NCBI RefSeq assembly: GCF_004323735.1
Contig: NZ_CP036455.1
Location: 1,421,101 to 1,485,100 of the forward strand
Source: Streptomonospora litoralis
GTDB taxonomy: Bacteria; Actinomycetota; Actinomycetes; Streptosporangiales; Streptosporangiaceae
Direction of reading: 5' to 3'
DNA: 64,000 nt
This document shows, piece after piece, positions 25,242 through 33,119 of the stretch. The notes beneath the pieces are model-generated. The model was not told the DNA's origin, made no database searches, and saw nothing but the letters and a program-made list of their open reading frames with translations. The position numbers and the translations under genes were made by a program. Numbering within the stretch: the first letter of the stretch is position 1; every line of letters begins with the position of its first letter.

Positions 25242-25877
25242 GTGACCGAGGTGACCGAGGCGAACGAGCGGCTCCGCCGACTGTGGCAGGAATACGCGCC
25301 CCGCTACGACCGCGACATCGCGATGCTCGAACGCATGCTGCTCGACGACGGGCGTTCCTGGGTGTGCGGCCAGGTCAAGGAGGGCGACGTCCTTGAGGTC
25401 GCCATCGGCTCCGGCCGGAATCTGGAGTTCTACCCCGACGGGGTCTCGGTGACCGGGATCGACCTGAGCCCGGCCATGCTGGACCAGGCCCGGGAGCGTG
25501 CGGAGGCCTTGGGCCGAGAGGTCGAATTGCGGGAAGGAGAGGCGCACGCGCTGCCGTTTCCGGACGGCTCCTTCGACACGCTCGTCTGCACTCTCGGCCT
25601 GTGCAGCGTGCCCGACGAACGGGAGGTGATCGCCGAGATGTACCGCGTGCTGCGGCCTGGCGGGCAGCTCCTGCTGCTCGACCACGTGGGCAGTCACCAC
25701 CGGCTGATCTTCTTGTGGCAGCGCCTGCTCGAAAAGTCGATGCTGCGCCAGTGCGGCGATTACCAGACCCGCAGGCCGCTCCCGCTCGTCAAGCAGGCCG
25801 GATTCCTCATCGAGTACCAGAAGCGGCTCAAGCTGGGGATCGTCGAACGCGTCACCGCGCGCAAGCCCGGAGCGTAG
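25242..25877 (+). CDS. Class I SAM-dependent methyltransferase
   Basis: 211 residues, GTG start after GGGGAGACGAC. The N-terminus (RLRRLWQEYAPRYDRDIAML) is followed by motif I, DVLEVAIGSGRNLEFYP. An acidic residue after the next strand is in TGIDLSPAMLDQARERA. Motif IV/post-I elements appear as FDTLVCTLGLCSVPD and RVLRPGGQLLLLDHVG. It is similar to UbiE/phosphatidylethanolamine-type N/C/O-methyltransferases. Next to the thiopeptide operon and the P450 it could methylate a thiopeptide terminus or a hydroxyl group. Equally it may be a lipid methyltransferase unrelated to the locus. Confidence 0.85.
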   Translation: MTEVTEANERLRRLWQEYAPRYDRDIAMLERMLLDDGRSWVCGQVKEGDVLEVAIGSGRNLEFYPDGVSVTGIDLSPAMLDQARERAEALGREVELREGEAHALPFPDGSFDTLVCTLGLCSVPDEREVIAEMYRVLRPGGQLLLLDHVGSHHRLIFLWQRLLEKSMLRQCGDYQTRRPLPLVKQAGFLIEYQKRLKLGIVERVTARKPGA

Positions 25878-26061
25878 CGGCCCGGGGGCTAGCGCTCTTC
25901 CGCACGGACCCGAATATCCGTGTGCTAATTACCGCGCGGCAGCGAGGGTCCCGCGCGATTCATCGGCTTTATAGGCGATGGCCGACCCCGGATTTCCGCG
26001 TGCCCGGTTTCTCGCCTGGCAAGCGGATATCTCTCTACGACCTAGCGAAGGGTGACGATAC

Positions 26062-27258
26062 GTGACTTCCATAGCCGACGATTGGGGAGTCCACGAGGCG
26101 CAGTTCTGGCTACGCGGCCAGGCGCCGGAAGCCCCGGTGAGCTACGACCCGGAGGCCGGGATCTGGTGTGTCTACGGCTACCAGGAGGTCCAGCACGTCT
26201 TGGCGAACCCCGCGACGTTCTCCTCGAACACCCAGCGCGTCATCCCCCAGGAGATGCTGGAGGGCCAGGAGGACTTCAGCGAGGGAAACCTCATCCAGAT
26301 GGACGCGCCGGAGCACAAGAAGCTCCGCGGTCTGATCAGCCATGCCTTCACCCCGAAGGTGGTGGCGGACCTGGAACCGCGCATCGCGGAGCTGACCGGC
26401 GAGCTGCTCGACGCGGTCGACGGCCACCGGATGGAGTTGGTCGAGGACCTGGCCTATCCGCTTCCGGTCATCGTCATCGCCGAACTCCTCGGAGTGCCGA
26501 GCTCGGACCGGGAGAAGTTCCGGGAGTGGGGAAGCGCGCTGATGGAGAGCACGCAGGAGTTCTCCTTCGCCGACCCCTCCGAAGACCAGCGGCAGCAGCT
26601 CCAGGAGGCGATGCAGAAGGTCTCGAAGCTTTCCGACTACCTGCGCGAACACGTCGAGGACCGCCGGAGGAATCCCCGCGAAGACCTGATCACCAAGCTG
26701 GTTCAGGCTGAAGTGGACGGTGAACACCTCAGCGACGACGAAGCGGTGAACTTCTCCAACGTTCTCCTGATCGCCGGCCACATCACCACCACGATGCTGC
26801 TGGGCAACTCCATCCTGGCCCTGGACACCAATCCGGAGTGGTTCGCCCGGGTCCGCGCGGACCGGAGTATGGTCCCCCGGGCGATCGAGGAGGCGCTGCG
26901 GTACTACAGCCCGTTCGCGGGCACGGCGCGGGCCACCACGGCCGAGACCGAACTCGGCGGCGAGCGCATCCCCGCCGACGCCTTGGTCGTGACCTTCCTC
27001 GGCGTGGCGAACCGGGATCCGAAGTACTTCACCGATCCCGACATCTTCGACCCGACCCGCGACCCGAACCCGCACCTGGCGTTCGGCCGCGGAGCACACT
27101 TCTGCATCGGCGCGCCACTGGCGAGACTGGAGGGCAGGGTGGCGCTGAACATCCTGCTGGACCGCTTCCCGAACCTGCGCAGAGACCCGGACCGGCTGCC
27201 CAAGTTCCTGCCGAGCCTGAGCATGACCGGGGTCAAGGAGCTACCGCTGGTGTTCTGA
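26062..27258 (+). CDS. Cytochrome P450, probable thiopeptide tailoring enzyme
   Basis: 398 residues from GTG 26062, a normal length for a soluble actinomycete P450. Landmarks: I-helix AGHITTT (oxygen-activating Thr), K-helix EEALRYYSP (ExxR), and heme loop FGRGAHFCIGAPLARLE with the Cys ligand. Catalytic competence is therefore expected; electron-transfer partners are not encoded nearby. The 184 bases upstream contain a small inverted repeat (GCACGGA at 25902, TCCGTGTGC at 25917) that could end the methyltransferase transcript. P450s in thiopeptide loci hydroxylate core residues or process the C-terminus. Position suggests but does not prove a link here. Confidence 0.92.
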   Translation: MTSIADDWGVHEAQFWLRGQAPEAPVSYDPEAGIWCVYGYQEVQHVLANPATFSSNTQRVIPQEMLEGQEDFSEGNLIQMDAPEHKKLRGLISHAFTPKVVADLEPRIAELTGELLDAVDGHRMELVEDLAYPLPVIVIAELLGVPSSDREKFREWGSALMESTQEFSFADPSEDQRQQLQEAMQKVSKLSDYLREHVEDRRRNPREDLITKLVQAEVDGEHLSDDEAVNFSNVLLIAGHITTTMLLGNSILALDTNPEWFARVRADRSMVPRAIEEALRYYSPFAGTARATTAETELGGERIPADALVVTFLGVANRDPKYFTDPDIFDPTRDPNPHLAFGRGAHFCIGAPLARLEGRVALNILLDRFPNLRRDPDRLPKFLPSLSMTGVKELPLVF

Positions 27259-27361
27259 GCACGGCATTCCCGAACACTCGGCACTGCGGCGGCGCCGAGT
27301 TCAGAGGCTGCCCACTGCCCGTGCCGCCTCCGGCAGCCCTGCCAGAGGCGGCGAGGCCGCA

Positions 27362-27553
27362 TCACGCTACGGCGGTGCCCTCGATCTCGACCATCAGGCC
27401 GGGGAGCGCCAGGCGTGCCACCCCGAGCACCGTGGCGGGCGGTGCCACCCCGGCGGCGCCCAGCCTCGACGCCAGCACGCCGTAGTGCTGGAAGAGCAGA
27501 TCGACGTCGGTGCTGTAGACGTTGAGCCGCCCGTCGGTGCGGAATCGCCGCAT
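27362..27553 (-). pseudogene. RidA/YjgF-family remnant with internal deletion
   Basis: From ATG 27553 the frame reads MRRFRTDG and then jumps into RLNVYSTDVDLLFQHYGVLA and PATVLGVARLALPGLMVEIE. The latter two are the second half of RidA-like proteins, including the 'VarLa.P..lVEIE' end. Only about 63 residues remain against the usual 125-135. Most of the N-terminal strands are missing, apparently by an in-frame deletion. RidA deaminates reactive enamines/imines; this copy should not fold. It lies 97 bases after the MarR gene and was possibly once its target. Confidence 0.7.
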
Positions 27554-27650
27554 CGGGGCCGTCTCCGCTCGGCGTGTGCCGCCGCGTGCTCGGTGCGCTC
27601 GGTTCGTCGCGGATGTGGACGGCGTCACGACCCGGTCCCGCCGTCGCGGT

Positions 27651-28151
27651 TCACTTGTCGCCGCTGGGGGCGCCGTCGCCGCCGGGCGCGGCGAGGCGGC
27701 GGGTCTCGGCGTTCAGGATTTCGATGGTGTTGCGGACGTAGTCCTCGATCGCTGCCAGCTCGGTGTCGTCGTACCCGGCCAGCAGCTCCGACATCGCCCC
27801 GGCGAGGCCCGTGAAGGCGCCCGCGAAGTCGGGGCGCGTTGCTGTGTCCACCGAGATGAGGATGCGCCGCCGGTCGGCGGGGTCGGGGGTGCGCTGCACG
27901 TACCCGTGCCGGCGCAGTCGGTCCACGAGCCCGGTGACGGCGCCGGGGGTCAGCCCGGTCATGTCGGCCAAGCCTCCGGCGGTGAGCGGTCCCTCCCGCT
28001 CGATCAGCCCGAGTGCGCGGTGGTCGAGCGCGCGCAGCCCCAACCGCTGCCCGACGGCCTCGTGGAAGAGCACGACGGCCGTGCTCAACCGCCACCCCAG
28101 GTCGGCGCCTGCGCTGCCGCGGTCGGGGCCGGGTTCGGTGTCGGCGTCCAT
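27651..28151 (-). CDS. MarR-family transcriptional regulator
   Basis: 166 residues from ATG 28151 (a GTG lies one codon upstream). The winged helix is clear: LRALDHRALGLIEREGPLTA, GLADMTGLTPGAVTGLVDRL (recognition helix) and QRTPDPADRRRILISV (wing with the conserved DxRxxx). MarR proteins are ligand-sensitive dimeric repressors. The gene is divergent from the membrane-protein gene at 28270. The intergenic palindrome at 28213-28231 is its likely operator, giving autoregulation together with control of the neighbour. Confidence 0.92.
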   Translation of the reverse strand: MDADTEPGPDRGSAGADLGWRLSTAVVLFHEAVGQRLGLRALDHRALGLIEREGPLTAGGLADMTGLTPGAVTGLVDRLRRHGYVQRTPDPADRRRILISVDTATRPDFAGAFTGLAGAMSELLAGYDDTELAAIEDYVRNTIEILNAETRRLAAPGGDGAPSGDK

Positions 28152-28195
28152 CACCCCTCGATTCTGCCCTCTGAGTCGGAGTGCCGGAGTATTGC

Positions 28196-28231
28196 TTTAG
28201 TTTACTGAATGATTTAGTTTAATGAACTAAA
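28196..28231. promoter_or_regulatory. MarR-type operator, palindrome plus direct repeat
   Basis: TTTAGTT-TAATG-AACTAAA at 28213-28231 is a perfect 7-base inverted repeat. TTTAGTTTA also occurs at 28196-28204, 17 bases upstream, as an extra half-site. The stretch is strikingly AT-rich against its GC-rich surroundings and lies in the divergent MarR / membrane-protein promoter region. Confidence 0.8.
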
Positions 28232-28269
28232 ATAATTCGCCTCGATCACGAGCCCCGATCGGAGGGCCC

Positions 28270-28854
28270 ATGACAGAGCACACCGCCCCCGGGCCGCAGC
28301 CCCCGGCCAACGCGCGCCTCGCCCTGGAGGTCCCGCGCTGGGCACTGGACTTCTACGTCCGGCACCTCGCCCTGGTAGTGGGGATCTCGCTGATCCCCGC
28401 GGCCGCCCGTTTCGCCGTCGCGCTGTGGGGTGAGGGACTCTCCGCACCCGCGCACATCGCCCTGGAGGTGATCGCCGAAGGCACGCGATTGCTCCTGGTC
28501 GTCCTCCTCATCCGCCTCGCCATCCTGCGCGACGAGCGGGTCCGCTCCTGGAGCCACCTGCGCGCCGGACGCCGCATCAAGGCGTTCCTCGCCCGTCGGT
28601 GGCCGAGCCTGCTGATCCAGGTCGTACTGCTGCTCGGCTTCACCGTGGTCTTCGACGTCATCCCCGAGCGGATCGTCCCCCTGTGGCTGCCCGCCTCGGC
28701 CGAGGACACCTACTGGGCGGTGCTGCTGGCCGCCAAGAACGTCACCGTCATCGCGTTCACGATCATCTGGATGGTCGGCGCGGTCCGGCAGATGCTCGTC
28801 GAGGGCGGCCGCCTGCTGGAGTGGGAAGGCCGACAGCCGGCGGCACCGCGGTAG
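28270..28854 (+). CDS. Small membrane protein, MarR-controlled
   Basis: 194 residues, ATG after GGAGGG. Four hydrophobic helices: LALVVGISLIPAAARFAVAL, TRLLLVVLLIRLAIL, LLIQVVLLLGFTVVFDVIP and VTVIAFTIIWMVGAVRQ. They are separated by charged loops, with Arg-rich stretches such as RAGRRIKAFLARR. I do not recognise a family with confidence. Its divergent position to MarR and the shared palindromic operator suggest induction by a small ligand, possibly in export or membrane stress, but no transport motif is visible. Confidence 0.75.
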   Translation: MTEHTAPGPQPPANARLALEVPRWALDFYVRHLALVVGISLIPAAARFAVALWGEGLSAPAHIALEVIAEGTRLLLVVLLIRLAILRDERVRSWSHLRAGRRIKAFLARRWPSLLIQVVLLLGFTVVFDVIPERIVPLWLPASAEDTYWAVLLAAKNVTVIAFTIIWMVGAVRQMLVEGGRLLEWEGRQPAAPR

Positions 28855-28882
28855 AAGGGCCGCGGTCGGCCGAGGACTCCGC

Positions 28883-29347
28883 TCACTCGTCGATGTCCGG
28901 CTCCTGCGAAGTCCGGGCGAAGCTTTCCGGGATCCCGTCGGAGCCCTCCCAGTTGACGATGAGGTGGTCGTCCTCGGCGTTCAGCACGGCCGTCCCCGAC
29001 TCGTGCCCGGGGTCGGGCGGGTCGCAGTCGAGGCGGATCCGCGCGGTACTGCCCGATTCCGCGGGCGTGAGGGTGCCGGGGCAGGCCGTCGCACCCTCAG
29101 TGCGCACCTGGTCGCCCTCCACGACCAGGGTGGAGATCCCGCTGTCGGCGACCCTGGACTCCCAGACGCCGTTCATGCCGCCCTTGGACGCCTGCTCGGG
29201 CGAGGGCGCGGTGCTGCCGCCCGCGTCCTGCGTGGGCGGCCGGGTGGACGGGGGCCCGCCCGGGTCGTCGCCGCCGTCCGCACAGCCCGCCATGGACAGC
29301 ACCGCCGCGGCCGCCGCGGCCGCGATCACCCGCTCGGTGCCGCGCAT
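28883..29347 (-). CDS. Secreted lipoprotein of unknown function
   Basis: 154 residues. The N-terminus MRGTERVIAAAAAAAVLSMAGC ends in a lipobox (LSMAGC), so the mature protein starts at Cys22 and is lipid-anchored outside the membrane. A Pro/Gly/Thr-rich linker of about 35 residues follows. The globular part (MNGVWESRVADSGISTLVVE; ACPGTL; RIRLDCDPPD; HLIVNWEGSDGIPESFAR) looks like a small beta-barrel with two cysteines that may form a disulfide. It converges with the MarR-linked membrane protein gene 28 bases away. No enzyme motif was seen. Confidence 0.8.
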   Translation of the reverse strand: MRGTERVIAAAAAAAVLSMAGCADGGDDPGGPPSTRPPTQDAGGSTAPSPEQASKGGMNGVWESRVADSGISTLVVEGDQVRTEGATACPGTLTPAESGSTARIRLDCDPPDPGHESGTAVLNAEDDHLIVNWEGSDGIPESFARTSQEPDIDE

Positions 29348-29520
29348 CGGCCCCCACCTCGCTTTCCTGTGCCGCGCCGGCCGTCTTCGGCCACCGGTCG
29401 GGACAAGCTACAGCCGGGCCCCAGTCGTGCGAATCGGCGTTACCACGGGTCTCGGGTGCATCACGGACAGGCGCCGGCCGGCGTGGGGGTACGGTTCCCG
29501 CCCCGGCGCCGTTGCCCGCC

Positions 29521-30180
29521 TCACCCGCGCACCAGGCCCGCCTGGTAGGCCGCTATCGCCGCCTGGACGCGGTTGTCGGCGTCCAGGCGCGTCAGCACCG
29601 AGCTGACGTGGGTCTTCACGGTGTCCTCGGCCAGATGCAGGCGCCGGGCGATGGCGGCGTTGGACAACCCTTCGCCGATGAGCGCCAGCACGTCGCGTTC
29701 GCGGGGGCTGAGCGCCTCCAGGCGGCGGGTCGCCGCGGCCGCGGAGTCGGCGGGCTCGGGTTCCCGGGCCAGGCGGTCGGCCAGCCGCCGGGCCAGCTTC
29801 GGCGACAGGCACGCGCCCCCGGCCGCGACGGTGCGCACGCCGGCGATCAGCTCGCGCGGGTCGCCCGCCTTGAGCAGGAACCCGCTCGCGCCCTCGCCCA
29901 GCGCGCGGACCACGTAGTCGTCCTTGCCGAAGGTGGTCAGCATCGCCACGGCGGTGCCGGGGGAGACCCGGCGCAACTCGGCGATCGCGCTGAGGCCGTC
30001 GCCGCCCGGCATCCGGATGTCGACCAGTGCCACGTCGGGGCGTTCCTTGGAGACCAGCGCGACGAGCGCGGAGCCCGTACCCGCCTCTCCCACGACCTCG
30101 ATGCCGGGGTCGGCCGAGAGGATCGTGCGCACACCCACCCGGATCAGCGCCTCGTCGTCGGCCAGCACCACCCTGATCAT
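29521..30180 (-). CDS. NarL/FixJ-family response regulator
   Basis: 219 residues from ATG 30180. The receiver domain has IRVVLADDEALIRVGV (acidic pair), the phosphoacceptor Asp in PDVALVDIRMPGGDG, and conserved Thr and Lys in MLTTFGKDD and FLLKAGDP. The C-terminal LuxR-type helix-turn-helix reads LSPRERDVLALIGEGLSNAA followed by IARRLHLAEDTVKTHVSSVL. Its start overlaps the kinase stop (ATGA), so kinase and regulator are co-translated. The likely target is the divergent ABC transporter operon at 32305-35762. Confidence 0.95.
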   Translation of the reverse strand: MIRVVLADDEALIRVGVRTILSADPGIEVVGEAGTGSALVALVSKERPDVALVDIRMPGGDGLSAIAELRRVSPGTAVAMLTTFGKDDYVVRALGEGASGFLLKAGDPRELIAGVRTVAAGGACLSPKLARRLADRLAREPEPADSAAAATRRLEALSPRERDVLALIGEGLSNAAIARRLHLAEDTVKTHVSSVLTRLDADNRVQAAIAAYQAGLVRG

Positions 30181-31973
30181 GGATTCCCCTTCCCGGCATC
30201 GGCACCGGTGCCGTCCCCGGTATCGGCGCCGCCGGTGGAGGTGGCCCGCGACGCCGCGGACCCCGTGCAGCTCAGCGCGGAGGACTCGGTCAGCCGCGCT
30301 CGGTTGTAGCTGCATTTGGCCACCAAGCGGCCGTCCTGGAAGCACACGCGGTAGTAGAACGCGGGCGACCACGGCGGCCCGACCCGCGAGCGGTAGTAGG
30401 TGCAGGCCGGTGTCGGGTCGCCGCCCACGGCGCCGCGCAGCGCGCCGGGGATGAGGGCGGTGCCGGGCAGCGACGACTCGGGCAGCAGGGGGCGGACCTC
30501 GGATTCCTGCTGCCCGACCGTCATCCGTGCGTACGTCCGGGCGCCGAGCGCGGCGTTGCGGTCGAGATAGGCGGCGTAGGCGTACCAGGCGACGATCAGC
30601 GGCAGCAGCAGACCGACGCACACCACCAGCACCGACACCGGTTCGCGCGGGCGGCGGCGCGCCGGGTACACACCTGCCGAGCGGTGCGGCAGGCGCGCCG
30701 CGACACCGAAGCCACCGTCGTCGCGCGGACCGGCGTCCAGCGAGCCGCCGGCATCGCGTACCCGATCGCCGAGCCGTGCCAGCCCGCGGCCGCCGCCGGC
30801 CGCGGGAGGCGCCGCAGCGCCGCCGGGCGCCTCGTTGGCCACCGCGACGGTCGTCGCCGCGCCGCGGAGGACGGCCCGGCCGCGCCGCGGCCCCGCTTCG
30901 ACGGTGATCGCCACGCGCGCCCCCGGCGCATGCTTCGCGGCGTTGGTCAGCCCCTCGCGCACCACGGTCTCGGCCAGCCGCGCCACCGACTCCGGTCCGC
31001 CGGGCTCGCGCCCGTCCCACTCGATCTCCATCCCCGCGTCCGCGGCCCGCCGCACCAGGGCGGCGACACCGCCGCGCGGGCAGCGGTCGGCGGATTCCGC
31101 CGGGACCGCCGGGGCTTCCGCACCGGAGCGCTGCGCGCCGTTCCCCTGCACCTCCCCGGTGTTCTCCCGGGAGCCGACCCCCGCGTCGGCTCCCGCGCCG
31201 GCAACGGCGTCCCCGGCGGGACCCGTGCCGCCCTCACCGGCCGCCCCCCGGACGCGACCGCCGTCCGGTGCCGCCGCGCTCCCTTGCGCCCCCGCCCCGG
31301 GCATGTCCGCAGACCCGCCGTCTGTGGCGTCGAGCACGCCGATGATCTCCTGCAGGCCCTCGATCGCCGAGTTCGCCCCTTCCCGCAGGTCGCCCGCAGC
31401 GCGCCGAAACTCCTCCTCCGCCAGGCCGGGCGCCACCTCCAGCGCGCCGGCGCGCACCGCCATCAGGCTCAGCTCGTGGCCCAGCGAGTCGTGCATCTCC
31501 TCGGCGATGTGCGCACGCTCGCGCAGCCGTTCCTGTTCGGAGACGGCCGCCAGCTCCCGCTCCAGGGAGGCGGCGCGCTGCCACCCGGCGCGCAGCAAGG
31601 CGCTGCGCTGGCGCAGGTGGCGGCCGATCAGCCAGGGCAGCACGCCGAACATCACCGTGACGATGGCATCGGCCATCCCCGACCACGGTTCGGCCTCCAG
31701 AGCCGCGCGCGCCAGAAACCACACGACGGTTCCGCCGAGCCACAGCGGCGCGAGGCGATACTCCGCCGAGGCGCGGCCGGTGGCGAGTGCGGCAAGGGCG
31801 AGGAGGGGCAGGAAAACCGAGACCGGGCCGGTGGCTCCGGTCGTGGCCGCGGCGCCGACGCCGCAGGAGACCAGTGCCGCGGTCAGCCCCGCGTCGCGGA
31901 GCAGCCCCGGCCACGGGCCGCGCAGCGCGCCCCGCCCCGACGACCCGCGCCGCCCTTGTCCATCGGCTTTCAT
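30177..31973 (-). CDS. Sensor histidine kinase with C-terminal membrane/extracytoplasmic domain
   Basis: 598 residues from ATG 31973. The N-terminus has several membrane helices (residues about 30-120). HisKA_3 follows, with AHIAEEMHDSLGHELSLM (phosphoacceptor His161). The HATPase part shows REGLTNAAKHAPGARVAITV (N box) and GGRGLARLGDRV (G box). An Ala/Gly-rich low-complexity insert of about 100 residues splits the kinase core. Unusually, after the ATPase domain there is another membrane helix (VSVLVVCVGLLLPLIVAWYA) and an outside domain of about 120 residues with TYARMTVGQQESEVRPLLP and three or more Cys. Signal input may come from this C-terminal domain. It is divergent from the ABC transporter. 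Confidence 0.9.
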   Translation of the reverse strand: MKADGQGRRGSSGRGALRGPWPGLLRDAGLTAALVSCGVGAAATTGATGPVSVFLPLLALAALATGRASAEYRLAPLWLGGTVVWFLARAALEAEPWSGMADAIVTVMFGVLPWLIGRHLRQRSALLRAGWQRAASLERELAAVSEQERLRERAHIAEEMHDSLGHELSLMAVRAGALEVAPGLAEEEFRRAAGDLREGANSAIEGLQEIIGVLDATDGGSADMPGAGAQGSAAAPDGGRVRGAAGEGGTGPAGDAVAGAGADAGVGSRENTGEVQGNGAQRSGAEAPAVPAESADRCPRGGVAALVRRAADAGMEIEWDGREPGGPESVARLAETVVREGLTNAAKHAPGARVAITVEAGPRRGRAVLRGAATTVAVANEAPGGAAAPPAAGGGRGLARLGDRVRDAGGSLDAGPRDDGGFGVAARLPHRSAGVYPARRRPREPVSVLVVCVGLLLPLIVAWYAYAAYLDRNAALGARTYARMTVGQQESEVRPLLPESSLPGTALIPGALRGAVGGDPTPACTYYRSRVGPPWSPAFYYRVCFQDGRLVAKCSYNRARLTESSALSCTGSAASRATSTGGADTGDGTGADAGKGNP

Positions 31974-32304
31974 GCCACGAACTGTAGTCACCGCATCGGG
32001 GCGGCTCCCTCCCCCGAAAGTGCCGGTTGCCGCCTCCGTCTCGCACGAAAGCGCCGCCGCGTCGGCCCTGCCGGGCGATGCCGCGGCCCGATCGCCGCGC
32101 CTACCGTCATCGGCGATGCCGAGGCCGACGCGTCCGCAGCACAAGCGCTTCAGCCGCATCGCCCACCACGGGGAAACCCCCGTGGAATCCCCGCTGCCCC
32201 GGTCGGCGGATCGCACCGGACGAGCCCCATCCCGCTCAAGCTCGGCGAAACCCGACCTCCGACCCCAGCCCCACCCCCGACCGAAACCGAGGAAGGCGGT
32301 CCCC

Positions 32305-33114
32305 ATGGGAACGACCACCAGCGGCCATGACGCCTCCGCCGAGGACGGAGCCGCCCGCGGCTCGGCAGCAGACGACGGCGGGGACACCCGCGTGCCCGCC
32401 GTCGCCGCACGCGCGCTCACCAAGACCTACGGCACCGGCGACTCGGAGGTGCGTGCCTTGGACGAGGTGAGCGTCGACTTCGCCGCGGGTGCGTTCACCG
32501 CCATCATGGGGCCCTCGGGCTCCGGCAAGTCGACGCTGATGCACTGCCTCGCGGGCCTGGACACCCCCACCTCGGGCGGCGTCCGCATCGGCCGCACGGA
32601 CCTGGCCCGACTGGGCGACCGGCAGCTCACCCTGCTGCGCCGCGACCGGATCGGGTTCGTCTTCCAGGCGTTCAACCTGCTGCCGATGCTCACCGCAGAG
32701 CAGAACATCCTGCTGCCCGCGCAGATCGCGAAGCGGCCGCTCGACCGCGCCCGGTTCGACCGCGTCGTGGAGGTCACCGGCCTCGGCGACCGGCTGGGCC
32801 ATCTGCCCGCCAAGCTGTCCGGCGGCCAGCAGCAGCGCGTGGCCGTGGCCCGTGCGCTGCTGGGCGCACCAGAGGTCGTCTATGCCGACGAGCCCACCGG
32901 CAACCTCGACTCCCGATCCGGCGCGGAGGTCCTCGGCTTCCTCGCCGACTCCGCGCGCGAGCTCGGCCAGACCGTCGTCATGGTCACCCACGACCCCGTC
33001 GCCGCCTCCTACGCCGACCGCGTCGTCTTCCTGCGCGACGGACGCGTGGCCGACGAGACCCGCGCGCCCACCCCCGAGACCGTTCTCGACCACCTGCTGA
33101 AACTGGAGGGCTGA
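32305..33114 (+). CDS. ABC transporter ATP-binding protein (MacB/LolD type)
   Basis: 269 residues from ATG 32305. After a Ser/Asp/Gly-rich N-terminal extension of about 35 residues come Walker A (GPSGSGKST), the Q-loop in [13 protein letters not shown], the signature [15 protein letters not shown], Walker B (VVYADEPTGNLD) and the H-loop (VMVTHDP). It groups with the ATPases that power FtsX-like permeases (MacB, LolD, BceA). The permease gene starts six bases after its stop. With the divergent NarL-type system it forms a module typical of actinomycete responses to cell-envelope-active compounds. Confidence 0.95.
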   Translation: MGTTTSGHDASAEDGAARGSAADDGGDTRVPAVAARALTKTYGTGDSEVRALDEVSVDFAAGAFTAIMGPSGSGKSTLMHCLAGLDTPTSGGVRIGRTDLARLGDRQLTLLRRDRIGFVFQAFNLLPMLTAEQNILLPAQIAKRPLDRARFDRVVEVTGLGDRLGHLPAKLSGGQQQRVAVARALLGAPEVVYADEPTGNLDSRSGAEVLGFLADSARELGQTVVMVTHDPVAASYADRVVFLRDGRVADETRAPTPETVLDHLLKLEG

Positions 33115-33119
33115 CGCCC

